NCBI GenBank assembly: GCA_964615365.1 | Contig: CAZTOU010000017.1 | Coordinates: 35,921 to 99,920 of the forward strand | Origin: CAVXZE01 sp964615365 | GTDB lineage: Bacteria; Myxococcota_A; UBA9160; UBA6930 | Length of the DNA stretch: 64,000 bases | Direction of reading: 5' to 3' | Shown here: piece by piece, positions 9,155 to 16,657 of the stretch | Numbering within the stretch: position 1 is the first letter of the stretch | Layout of the letters: each line of letters begins with the position of its first letter | The notes under the pieces: model-generated | The model's input: only the letters and a program-made list of their open reading frames with translations | What the model was told of the DNA's origin: nothing | Databases searched by the model: none | Program-made: the position numbers and the translations under genes

Positions 9155-9283
9155 CTCTTTCTCCTTGGCAGTACGGGTCGTGCGCGTCAGTGAGGGGAAG
9201 GCGGGGCGCCCGAAGGGATCGAAGGAGAGGAACCACGGGGCGGTCCGCGACATCGAGACCTCGCACCATGCCCTTCTTTGAAC

Positions 9284-9296
9284 GGGTATTCTACCC
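9284..9296 (-). terminator. Small hairpin just after the PEP-CTERM gene
   Basis: GGGTA-TTC-TACCC directly abuts the TAA stop of the PEP-CTERM gene. The stem is only five base pairs and no T-run follows, so this is a weak candidate. Confidence 0.25.
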
Positions 9297-10214
9297 TTAC
9301 GACCTCCGCCTCATCGCAACTAGCCAGATGAGACCGGAACCCAGGAGGAGCACAGTTCCGGGTTCGGGTATCGCCGAAACATTGTCGACATAGTAGGTCC
9401 CAGTCCCGAATGTGGTGGGACCACCTACCATGAAACTGAGGTCTGTCAAACTGTCCAGATCTCTGTATGCCGAAACCCCAGTGGCGGAATAGACATCGGT
9501 CGTATGCTCATCGTATTTATCGTCGACAGTGACATCGTATGTGCCTGCAAGAACATCAATGTCAAGGGTGATTGTGTACCAGGTGTCATACCACAGATCT
9601 GTTGTCCCAAGCACATCATCGGCGGAATTATTGGCTAGTAGTTCCAGGGATTGACCTGAAGTTCCTCCCCCCGAGTCATAGAATCCCAAATAGATGAAGC
9701 GCTCGTCGCTTGTGGAGTTGGGTCCGTTGGTACCTAGGTGGTTGTCGCCAACGTATATGAAGCCCGTTGCATCAGAACCGGAGCTTCGATCGTAGATATA
9801 GGCGACGTCGATATCAAAAGTGATGCTGAACGTGCTGTCCTGAGCCGAAGCAAATTCCTGGGTGAGGTAGGCGTATCCAGTCCCTGAATCGCTTTGACGG
9901 CCTCTCAACCGAGCCACATTCGTGTCATTCCCATGGACCCCTTCCGCAGTGTTGCTGTACAACATCAGCTTTCGAGGGGTTTCCGAGGTATTCATCCGGC
10001 TCTCATACCAGTCCTGGCCGCTGCCGGGTGCTCTGAGGGCGAGACTTGGCGCCTGGTCCGGATCCCCATCTCCGTGTGGACTGCCCGGGATGTAGCTTCC
10101 ACTGGCATTGAAGTCCCCGTCAACGATCAATGTCGCACTCGCAGGCCCGGCGAAAAGGACAAGCCCGCAAAAGAACGGAATACAGATTTGCAGAAGTCTG
10201 GTTCCTGTTTTCAT
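9297..10214 (-). CDS. PEP-CTERM protein made of the peptidases' beta-sandwich domain
   Basis: 305 residues. The ATG at 10214 has AAGGAGG seven bases upstream and starts a signal peptide ending in AGPASA. The C-terminus IPEPGTVLLLGSGLIWLV plus RRR is a textbook PEP-CTERM signal, processed by exosortase and usually tied to exopolysaccharide. The body shows the same blocks as the sandwich domain of the flanking M14 peptidases: DWYESR, GTGYAYLT, NSTSDERF, DTWYTITLDIDVLAGTYDV and YYVDNVSA. No peptidase domain is present. It therefore looks like a stand-alone, differently anchored version of the peptidases' accessory domain, perhaps a glycan-binding matrix protein. No exosortase gene is in the window. 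Confidence 0.85.
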   Translation of the reverse strand: MKTGTRLLQICIPFFCGLVLFAGPASATLIVDGDFNASGSYIPGSPHGDGDPDQAPSLALRAPGSGQDWYESRMNTSETPRKLMLYSNTAEGVHGNDTNVARLRGRQSDSGTGYAYLTQEFASAQDSTFSITFDIDVAYIYDRSSGSDATGFIYVGDNHLGTNGPNSTSDERFIYLGFYDSGGGTSGQSLELLANNSADDVLGTTDLWYDTWYTITLDIDVLAGTYDVTVDDKYDEHTTDVYSATGVSAYRDLDSLTDLSFMVGGPTTFGTGTYYVDNVSAIPEPGTVLLLGSGLIWLVAMRRRS

Positions 10215-10262
10215 CAGACAACCTCCTTCAGTTGGTTACCGTCAAATCTCGAAACGAAAAAG

Positions 10263-10294
10263 GGAAGGAACGCTGCACGGAGCAGCGACCTTCC
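10263..10294 (-). terminator. Intrinsic-terminator-like hairpin in the PEP-CTERM leader
   Basis: On the minus strand the stem GGAAGG + CGCTGC pairs with GCAGCG + CCTTCC around a five-base loop with a small internal bulge. It is followed at once by CCCTTTTTCGTTTC. This is the best intrinsic-terminator shape in the window. It ends about 50 bases before the PEP-CTERM start codon and lies downstream of the sigma-54-like promoter, so it could attenuate that gene. Alternatively it simply stops transcription coming from peptidase B. Confidence 0.55.
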
Positions 10295-10309
10295 CAGGGC
10301 AAAGAGAAA

Positions 10310-10332
10310 GGGGACAGCCCGAGGCTATCCCC
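10310..10332 (-). other. Leader hairpin upstream of the PEP-CTERM gene
   Basis: As minus-strand RNA this forms ten consecutive pairs (GGGGAUAGCC with GGCUGUCCCC, one G-U wobble) around the 3-nt loop UCG. On the plus strand the wobble would be a C-A mismatch, so the pairing favours a role in the minus-strand transcript. Confidence 0.5.
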
Positions 10333-10350
10333 TTCCCAGCGATGAGAGAA

Positions 10351-10366
10351 TGCAAGAAGAGTGCCG
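10351..10366 (-). promoter_or_regulatory. Sigma-54 (-24/-12) promoter of the PEP-CTERM gene
   Basis: On the minus strand the sequence reads CGGCACTCTTCTTGCA. The consensus is TGGCACG-N4-TTGCA; the GG and GC dinucleotides are present at exactly the required spacing, with two mismatches elsewhere. Initiation would fall near 10340, giving a leader of about 125 nt. RpoN and the PrsK/PrsR system are known to control PEP-CTERM genes in other bacteria, which fits. No comparable site was found in front of the two peptidase genes. Confidence 0.55.
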
Positions 10367-10619
10367 ACTTGCGTAACAGATTCGCGCCAACGAAATCAAG
10401 CAGTTACAGGCTGCACGGCGCAGGGCGAGAGGAGAGAGAGGAAGACAACTTCCACCAACGCGGAAAAAGGTTTCCGCGAGCCGGAATCACGTCACCCAGG
10501 TGAGTAGGTCGGAGACGCGCCGCTGAACCACGTTCACCAGACCCTGCCTCCCTGTCCAGGAATGGGGTCTCTCCTCGTCAGGCCATTCCAGCCGCTGCCA
10601 TCCGCCACGCCCATCGCCA

Positions 10620-10654
10620 GAAGCGCCCCGACCGCGAGTGGGCCGGGGCGCTTC
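10620..10654 (-). terminator. Hairpin downstream of peptidase B
   Basis: Same 11-bp stem as at 6815-6848 (GAAGCGCCCCG / CGGGGCGCTTC) with a different 13-nt loop, starting about 20 bases after the stop codon. Conservation of the stem while the loop changes supports a function at the transcript end. Confidence 0.55.
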
Positions 10655-10674
10655 GGTGTGTCCGTGGGCGTCGT

Positions 10675-12957
10675 CTAGTGGAGGGAGCGTCGTCTCCAGA
10701 GCCACATCAGCGCCGGCAGGAGCAGGGCCAGCTCCGTTCCGAGGCCGCACTGCCCACCCGACGACGGCGCCTCGTTTTTGTCCCACGGCGCGGAACATTG
10801 GGGGTCGGGATCGCCCAGGCCCGCGCCGTCCCAATCGGCCAGGGGCGGATCATCGCTGTCGGCGTTGTCGACTCCGTCATCGCACTCGGGATTCTCGGTC
10901 GTCCAAGTGGGGTTCTTGCAGCCGATGTCAGCCGGGTAGTCCACGGACTCGTCCGTGTCGTTGTCCGCGCCGTCGTCGCAGGGGAGCGTCGGATCCTTCT
11001 CGGACAGGTCATCGGCATCGACGCAGCCCGGATCCCCCGGGAAATCCGTAGAGCCGTCGCCGTCGTTATCTACGCCGTCATCGCACAGATACGCTCCGAC
11101 ATTGTCCACATAGAAGTCCCCTTGAGCCTGGGTCCCCGTTGCGAAGCTGATGTGCGTGACGGAGCTCGAGGAATAATTCTCATACTTGTCGATGTCGTTC
11201 CCTCTGAGCGTCCCGTTCACATAGACGTCATAGGTTCCGCCGGAAACATCGAGATCCAACTCGACCTTGTACCAGGTGTCATAACTCAATCCCGTTGCAA
11301 CGACTGTCCAATCTCCCGTGGTGTTCCAGGACTGAGCCGGTGCATTCAGTTCTCTCGCTCTTATCTCCAGATCATCATCCCCTGAACCCAGCTCCGGGTC
11401 ATGGAATGCCAACAAGGCAAAACGTTCGTCGCTCGCGGAGTTGGGACCGTTGGTACCTAGAGAATTGTCGCCTATGAAGATCATGCCCGAGCGGTCGCGA
11501 GCTGAATCGTCTTCGATGTGCTCGATGTACATATCCATTGAGACCGTAAGCGCGCCGCTCTGAGGCGAGCCGAGGTTGTGAGTAAGGTAGGCGTAACCAC
11601 TGCCGGCGGGGTCGGAATACTTCAATGCAGCCTTCTTGGTATCATTTCCACCCACATTGGTTTCATCGAGCGTGAGTTTGGCTGGAGCATCGCCCCTGCT
11701 TTCATGCCAGCCCGGTCCGGTCTCGTTCTCCCGCAATTCGGCGCTGTCACTGCTACCCCAGAAGTCGGGATCAACCAGCTTCAGTGAGCCCTCGAACAGC
11801 CCGAAGTACTCATTGATGGCAAAGGCGGCAGCTTTGCCCTCCCCTCTCATGGACGCTTCTGTCCAGGTTGCGAGATGGGGAGTGGGTTCGAAATTGAAAT
11901 AGAGCAGACCAGCCACCAGCGTGGCATACCCCCTTGAACTGCAAGAGCTCGGCGAGCAGCTTGTCCCAGCTGTGCTCTGGTCGTCGAAAGCCGTCCAATC
12001 AGACAAAGCAGGGAAGAGAGTATTGCCCGACGGCGCATAGATGAAGTTCTGCCAATCGCCGTCATCATCCATCTGACTGTGCCAGTCAACAAACATGTCG
12101 ATGCCGTGGGCCGTGTCTGTTGATTCGATGTGGCTTCTGACCGTATCGACTTCCACGGTGTCCGTGTTGCTCGGGTGCCAGTCCCTGTTGGCATCATTTC
12201 CCAACCAGGTCGCCCTGGAACTTCCTACGAATACTCCGTCCGGATTGACCATCGGCACGAAATACCAGAAATAATTGTCCCTGAATCCGGCGGCATACTC
12301 ATCATCGGAAATCAGGAACTGGATCAATCCCTCCAGCATGTGGGAGCCCGCGGTCTCCGCACCGTGCTGCCTGCTGATCAAATAGATGACATTCTTGTTT
12401 CCAATCGGGATTGCGGGATTCGTGATGGTGAGCAGATCGAGATCCCTACCTTGAACACTCGAACCCAGAACCGTCTTGGTGGCCCACTGGCTGGTGCTGA
12501 CCGAGTCCACGAAGTTGCTCATCTTTCCATAGGAGAAGGGAAAGAACGTTGCGATCTGCACTTCGTCCTGGGAAAAGGTCTGCGTGAATGTATAGGTGGG
12601 AGCTGAGTAGCTGTGATTCGTCAGTCTGAGCCAGTCCTCGCCGTTGTAGCTGTAGACCATCTGTACTTCGCCGGATGGGTCGTCGTTGTACAAGAACGGA
12701 ACCTGATCTGCATTGTTGATGTTGAAGGTTACTTCCAGGCCCTCTACGCCTGAAACCTTGAAGTTCGTCCAGTACTCGTAACTCAGCCCGTCTGACACGA
12801 CCTCAAAGTCGATCTCATTGTCGATATTGTCGATGGTGTACGCACCGATGCTTGCGCTGTCGAAACTGTCATCGATCACCAGATCGGCGTATGCACCTGT
12901 TGCGAACAGAGCAACAGCAACAAAGATCAATACGGACAGGATTGATCTGGTCTTCAT
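10675..12957 (-). CDS. Secreted M14 zinc carboxypeptidase, copy B
   Basis: 760 residues from the ATG at 12957 (AAGGAGA ribosome site), with a signal peptide ending ATGAYA. Domain order equals copy A: N-terminal CCP-like beta domain, M14 catalytic domain (zinc ligands H198/E201 in SRQHGAET, third His in DWHSQM, catalytic Glu in WTEASM), lectin-like sandwich, Asp/Cys repeats, and the tail GQCGLGTELALLLPALMWLW with basic end. All catalytic residues are intact, so both copies should be active. Substitutions relative to copy A cluster in the catalytic and sandwich domains rather than the N-terminus. Substrate unknown; expected outside the cytoplasm. Confidence 0.85.
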   Translation of the reverse strand: MKTRSILSVLIFVAVALFATGAYADLVIDDSFDSASIGAYTIDNIDNEIDFEVVSDGLSYEYWTNFKVSGVEGLEVTFNINNADQVPFLYNDDPSGEVQMVYSYNGEDWLRLTNHSYSAPTYTFTQTFSQDEVQIATFFPFSYGKMSNFVDSVSTSQWATKTVLGSSVQGRDLDLLTITNPAIPIGNKNVIYLISRQHGAETAGSHMLEGLIQFLISDDEYAAGFRDNYFWYFVPMVNPDGVFVGSSRATWLGNDANRDWHPSNTDTVEVDTVRSHIESTDTAHGIDMFVDWHSQMDDDGDWQNFIYAPSGNTLFPALSDWTAFDDQSTAGTSCSPSSCSSRGYATLVAGLLYFNFEPTPHLATWTEASMRGEGKAAAFAINEYFGLFEGSLKLVDPDFWGSSDSAELRENETGPGWHESRGDAPAKLTLDETNVGGNDTKKAALKYSDPAGSGYAYLTHNLGSPQSGALTVSMDMYIEHIEDDSARDRSGMIFIGDNSLGTNGPNSASDERFALLAFHDPELGSGDDDLEIRARELNAPAQSWNTTGDWTVVATGLSYDTWYKVELDLDVSGGTYDVYVNGTLRGNDIDKYENYSSSSVTHISFATGTQAQGDFYVDNVGAYLCDDGVDNDGDGSTDFPGDPGCVDADDLSEKDPTLPCDDGADNDTDESVDYPADIGCKNPTWTTENPECDDGVDNADSDDPPLADWDGAGLGDPDPQCSAPWDKNEAPSSGGQCGLGTELALLLPALMWLWRRRSLH
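12626..12906. repeat. 281-bp tract identical to 8823-9103
   Basis: Partner of the identical tract in copy A. It marks a region homogenised after the original duplication. Confidence 0.9.
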
Positions 12958-13064
12958 CTCTCTCTCCTTGGCAATACGGGCCGTGAGCGTCAGCGACGGG
13001 AAGGCGGGGGCGATCGAAGGAGAGGAAGCACGAGAGGGGCTGCGACAGCGAAACCTTGCACCGT

Positions 13065-13080
13065 GTCCCTTTCCCGAAAG
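13065..13080. promoter_or_regulatory. Inverted repeat upstream of peptidase B
   Basis: CCCTTTC-CC-GAAAGGG is a perfect 7-bp inverted repeat about 108 bp upstream of the peptidase B start. It lies at the outer edge of the duplicated unit and has no counterpart in front of copy A. It could be an operator or a weak hairpin. Confidence 0.3.
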
Positions 13081-13611
13081 GGGTTTCAACAGAAAGGTGG
13101 GCGGGAGAGTAGGGAAGTGTCGTGCAAACGGCCGCGGAGAAGCGAACGTGGCAAAGAAATCCGGAGAAATCTGGGGTCGGACAGCGAGAAACCGAGTCTG
13201 CCTCCGGGATTATGCGATCCGTTGCGCAGCCGTGCATCGCTTCGCCCTCGGTCGTTCTCACGGAGCAACGCCGGGCTTCTTCCCGGGTGGGGTTCCTCGT
13301 GTGTCATCTCCTCTCGAGTGGGATGTTCTCCCCTCGATCTAATGCGACCGATGCGCCGCGCCCCGACTGGCGTGCTTGCGGACCGTCAGGTCTCCTGCCA
13401 AGTCGACTTCAGCTGAGTCGATGCTCCCGTAGGTAGAAAGCAGCACGGCAGAAAGATTGTCCCCTGGCCCGTCGCCGGTCTCACCGAAGATCCGGATCTC
13501 CGTTCCGATAGTTGCGAGCGCCGCCGAATTCGAGCGTGTGTGGAGTCGCGGTGCGGATCGCGTCCATGGATCGGGGGGCGCCAGAGGCCTGACTGCCGTG
13601 CAGATGGCGAT
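13081..13611. other. 530-bp region without a convincing gene
   Basis: Several short frames exist, but none has a family signature with a start. A minus-strand frame at about 13340-13540 ends with a stretch (GDGPGDNLSAVLLSTYG) that faintly recalls the C-terminus of PP2C phosphatases and may be a remnant. The region separates the peptidase island from a sulfatase pseudogene and looks like decayed sequence. Confidence 0.4.
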
Positions 13612-14198
13612 CGGCATCCTCGCCGCAGGAATCGCTGCGCTGCTTCTACTGTCCCTGGTCACGGGCCTCGATCCCCGGCACCACGCCGCGGTCTTCTGGA
13701 ATCAGGGGATCGGGCCGGTGGCGACACTCGCCGAGCATCTACAGCGCGCGGGGTACGTGACGCGCGGCGTGAACACCAACGTCTTCCTCAAGGAGCTCGC
13801 GGGTCTGGAGGTTCCATTGAACCTCGACGGACGAAGTCTGGTGCCACTTCTCCGGGGTGAAGCCGAGGCTCCGCGGGGGATCCTGTACGCCCTCGAGCCG
13901 CTCTCCAACCGCAAGGGCCGCACCGGTGTCGCGTGGTCGGCCCGCGATGGCCGTCTGAAGTGGATCCGCATCGATGGCACGAAGCCCTCGGGTGGGACGA
14001 CCTGGCCAGGCGAGTGTTACGACCTCCTCGCAGACCCAGGGGAGCGGAGGAACCTCGCGAACCTGGGTCCCGGCCCCTGTGCCGAGCTGGCATCGGCGAC
14101 GGAGCGATGGCGGGCCAGGGGTCTGGATGGAAGGTGCCGAGCTCCAGGTCGATGCCCGCACCGAAGAGAAGCTCCGCGCACTCGGCTATCTGCGCTGA
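13612..14198 (+). pseudogene. Sulfatase remnant (internally deleted and frameshifted)
   Basis: The frame shows LVTGLDPRHHAAVF and TLAEHLQRAGYVT, which in sulfatases follow the active-site CxPSR; that motif itself is absent. Immediately after comes the C-terminal block GLEVPLNLDGRSLVPLLRG, then DGRLKWI and CYDLLADPGERRNLAN. The central domain of about 300 residues is therefore missing. Near 14120 the frame changes and the true C-terminus continues in another frame (ARTEEKLRALGYL, stop at 14196-14198), which is the typical sulfatase ending. With the catalytic Cys/Ser, the metal-site core and frame integrity lost, it cannot be functional. Confidence 0.75.
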
Positions 14199-14306
14199 CT
14201 CGCTCGAGCCAGCTCGCCAGCCGCGACGAGCACGACCGAGGGCGGTGGCACGACCCCACCCGGCGAGTCTAAGGTTCGGGGGCGAAGCTCGAAGCAGGAG
14301 TAGGCC

Positions 14307-14825
14307 GTGCCGCCGGATGATCGCTCCAACATCGTGCTGATCGGGATGCCCGGCGCCGGGAAGAGCACGGTGGGTGTGATTCTGGCGAAGTACACCTCGC
14401 GCGACTTCGTCGATACGGACGTGCTGATCCAGACCTTGGAGCAGCGCCCCCTCCAGGAGATCCTGGACCGGGAGGGTCACATGGCGCTGCGCGCCATCGA
14501 GGAGCGCATCCTGCTCTCCCTCCGGCTCTCCAACCACGTCATCGCCACCGGGGGAAGCGCGGCCTACAGCGGGGAGGCGATGCGACATCTGAAGCAGAAC
14601 GGCATCGTCGTGTTCCTGCACGTCCCCTTCGCGTCGATCCAGGAGCGGGTCCGGGACTTCGCGACGCGGGGCATCGCGCGGGCTCCAGACCAGAGCTTCG
14701 ACGACCTCTTCGAGGAGAGATACGTCCTCTACAAGAGGTACGCCGACGTCACCATCGACTGCGAGGGGCTGAACCAGGAGCAGGTGTCGGAGACGATCTG
14801 CCAGAGGCTCGGGGCCGATGCGTAG
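14307..14825 (+). CDS. aroK: Shikimate kinase
   Basis: 172 residues, the normal length for the family. The GTG start has CAGGAG six bases upstream. P-loop GMPGAGKSTVG, shikimate-binding DTDVLI and the conserved ATGGSAAYS block (GGG-type motif) are present, and the lid region carries FATRGIARAP. It phosphorylates shikimate at O3 in the cytoplasm, in aromatic amino-acid synthesis. Its end overlaps the start of the PhoD-like gene by 8 bp, so the two are probably cotranscribed, although their functions are unrelated. Confidence 0.88.
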   Translation: MPPDDRSNIVLIGMPGAGKSTVGVILAKYTSRDFVDTDVLIQTLEQRPLQEILDREGHMALRAIEERILLSLRLSNHVIATGGSAAYSGEAMRHLKQNGIVVFLHVPFASIQERVRDFATRGIARAPDQSFDDLFEERYVLYKRYADVTIDCEGLNQEQVSETICQRLGADA

Positions 14826-16407
14826 GGGGACGTGTCGGTGCTCGGTGGCGGCGCTGGCCCTGGCGCTCGCGGCTCTCCTGGGAGGCGGATGCGGACAGGA
14901 CCCGGTGGTGCTGGAGCTTCCCGACGACCCCCTGGAGTACACGCCCGTCGCGGTTCCCGAGAGCACCCTGCACTGGCAGGGGGAGATGACGGGTGAGGTC
15001 ACACAGGACTCGGTGATCCTGCAGGCCCGGTTGACGGTCGACGGAAGGATCCGCTTCTTCGACGTCGAGGGGCGTCCGGGGATCGGGGCCTTCGCGCTCT
15101 CCACCCGCGAAGACTTCCGCGAAGCGATTCGCACCCGCTGGATCGCCGCTTCGCCGGATGGCGACCACATCGTCAAGACGAGGGTGGCCGGGCTCGAGCC
15201 GGGAACGCGGTACTACTACCGGCTGCTCTCCAGAACGGGTCCGGAGAGCGAAGTGAGGGCCGGGCCGACGGGGAGCTTCGCGACGCTGGATGCGAGGGGG
15301 GATGCGCGGGAGATCCGCTTCGTGGTGGTCACCGGCATGAACGAGTTCGCCTTCCGCTTCAGGAGCTCCGCAGAGAGGAAGGAGCTCGGGTTTCCCGCAC
15401 TCGAAGCCATCCTCTCCCAGGACCCGGACTTCCTGGTGGCCACCGGCGACAACGTCTACTACGACACTCCCTACCTCGGCCGCGCCAAGACCCGGGGAAG
15501 CATGCGGGCGCGGTGGCACCGGCAGTTCGCAAAGCCGCGCTTCGCGAGGTTCTTCCAGCGCGTCCCGGTCTACTGGGAGAAAGACGACCACGACTACCGC
15601 TACAACGACGCGGACCCGCGCGGAGAGATCGAGCCCTCCCATCCGCTGGGCGCCGCGGTCTTCCGCGAGCAGGTCCCGGTCGTCCCACCCGGCGACCTCG
15701 GGGCCGTCACCTACCGCACCCACCGCATCAACGACCTGCTGCAGATCTGGCTTCTCGAGGGGCGCGACTACAGGGATTCCAACATCGACCCGCCTGGCCC
15801 CGACAAGACCATGTGGGGTACCGCGCAGAGGGAGTGGCTGCAGGAGACCCTCCTCGCCAGTGACGCGGTGTTCAAGATCCTGATCTCGCCCACGCCAATG
15901 ATCGGTCCCGATGACAAGATGGCGGGCGTCCAACTCGGGCTCCTCGGACGCCTGGTGGGAAGCTCCCCCGTCGGCCAGGGAGGCGACAACCGGAAGCGGG
16001 ACAACCACACCAACTCTTACGGCTTCCGGGACGAAGGAGAGGCCTTCTTTCACTGGCTCGCGGAGAACGGATTCCTGGAGCGAGACTTCTACATCGCCTG
16101 TGGGGACCGGCACTGGCAGTACCATTCGATCCGGCCGGACGGATTCGAGGAGTTCTCCTCGGGAGCGCTGGTCGACGGGAATGCCCGCCTGGGACGCGAG
16201 CCCGGCGATCCGATGTCGACCGATCCCGATGGCACCATCTCCCAGCCGTATACACAGGACGAGGCGTCCGGCGGCTTCCTGAAAGTGACTGTGAGTCCGG
16301 CCAGAGGAGAGCTGCCCGCCGCGCTGCGATTCGACTTCTACGACGAGAATGGCGCGCACCTCTATGGAACCGAGAAGGCAGCGCAAGCGGCACCCGCGGG
16401 GACGTAG
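14818..16407 (+). CDS. PhoD-like alkaline phosphatase, lipoprotein
   Basis: 529 residues. The N-terminus is a lipoprotein signal (ALALALAALLGGGC, Cys near residue 25), so the protein should be membrane-anchored outside the cytoplasm. A fibronectin-like N-terminal domain (KTRVAGLEPGTRYYYRLLS) precedes the metallophosphoesterase domain. Metal-site motifs are GDNVYYD at about 210-216, WEKDDHD at about 253-259 and CGDRHWQYH near 428. These match PhoD-type Ca/Fe phosphatases and phospholipase D-like relatives. Usual PhoD enzymes are Tat-exported; the lipobox here is a variation. The ATG overlaps the last codons of aroK. Confidence 0.8.
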   Translation: MRRGTCRCSVAALALALAALLGGGCGQDPVVLELPDDPLEYTPVAVPESTLHWQGEMTGEVTQDSVILQARLTVDGRIRFFDVEGRPGIGAFALSTREDFREAIRTRWIAASPDGDHIVKTRVAGLEPGTRYYYRLLSRTGPESEVRAGPTGSFATLDARGDAREIRFVVVTGMNEFAFRFRSSAERKELGFPALEAILSQDPDFLVATGDNVYYDTPYLGRAKTRGSMRARWHRQFAKPRFARFFQRVPVYWEKDDHDYRYNDADPRGEIEPSHPLGAAVFREQVPVVPPGDLGAVTYRTHRINDLLQIWLLEGRDYRDSNIDPPGPDKTMWGTAQREWLQETLLASDAVFKILISPTPMIGPDDKMAGVQLGLLGRLVGSSPVGQGGDNRKRDNHTNSYGFRDEGEAFFHWLAENGFLERDFYIACGDRHWQYHSIRPDGFEEFSSGALVDGNARLGREPGDPMSTDPDGTISQPYTQDEASGGFLKVTVSPARGELPAALRFDFYDENGAHLYGTEKAAQAAPAGT

Positions 16408-16458
16408 AGCCGCGGGCCCCTCGCAGAACCGCCCGGCTGTCCAGAGGGTCGGCGCCTG

Positions 16459-16494
16459 GCCCGCATTTCTCACCAGCTCGCTACTGCGGCCGCC
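16459..16494. repeat. 36-bp interspersed repeat, copy 1
   Basis: This 36-bp sequence (containing CACCAGCTCGCTACTGCGGC) recurs at 26130-26165 with two mismatches, in the same orientation and outside genes both times. It may be the end of a lost mobile element or another dispersed repeat; no transposase is nearby. Confidence 0.6.
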
Positions 16495-16542
16495 GATGGC
16501 ACCGCAAAGGGTCGGATTCTCACCTTCTTTCCAGCGCACCCC

Positions 16543-16572
16543 TTACCAAAACCCGCTGCAATTACTAAGAAT
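16543..16572 (+). promoter_or_regulatory. Candidate sigma-70 promoter of sdhABE
   Basis: TTACCA (16543-16548), a 17-bp spacer, and TAAGAA/AAGAAT (16566-16572) lie in an unusually AT-rich patch about 85 bp before sdhA. The match to consensus is moderate. Confidence 0.35.
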
Positions 16573-16657
16573 AGGCGCGGGAATCCCCAGGACTCGGACC
16601 ACCGGCACCGCCACCCGTTGCGCGCAGCCGGTGAGAGCCCTCGACAGGCGGAGAGCT

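Larger units (their letters stand above)
6743..9276. repeat. Duplicated 2.5 kb unit, copy A (peptidase gene plus flanks)
   Basis: This segment aligns with 10548-13068 over its whole length. It includes the peptidase gene, the 3' flank with a hairpin, and about 120 bp of 5' flank. Identity is roughly 90% by eye, except for one completely identical tract near the 5' end of the gene. The two copies are in direct orientation, separated by the PEP-CTERM gene and its leader. The left boundary sits at the ribosome site of the HD gene. Confidence 0.85.
10215..10674. other. 460-bp intergenic region with leader structures and duplicated 3' flank
   Basis: Between peptidase B and the PEP-CTERM gene no coding frame is convincing. 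Reading on the minus strand, it holds the 3' flank of peptidase B including its hairpin (to about 10548), a sigma-54-like promoter (10351-10366), a perfect leader hairpin (10310-10332), a second hairpin followed by a T-rich run (10263-10294), and the ribosome site of the PEP-CTERM gene. Confidence 0.7.
10548..13068. repeat. Duplicated 2.5 kb unit, copy B
   Basis: Direct repeat of 6743-9276, covering the 3' hairpin, the peptidase gene and about 110 bp of 5' flank. Differences are scattered base substitutions, and the coding length is unchanged. Confidence 0.85.

Noticed and set aside
10215..10350. c-di-GMP or other known riboswitch in the PEP-CTERM leader
   Set aside because: Strong hairpins exist, but the conserved sequence blocks of GEMM-type or other riboswitches I know are not present.
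13339..13540. PP2C phosphatase fragment on the minus strand
   Set aside because: Only a short GDGPGDNLSAVLL-like stretch resembles the family; no upstream PP2C motifs or start, so it is mentioned only as possible debris.
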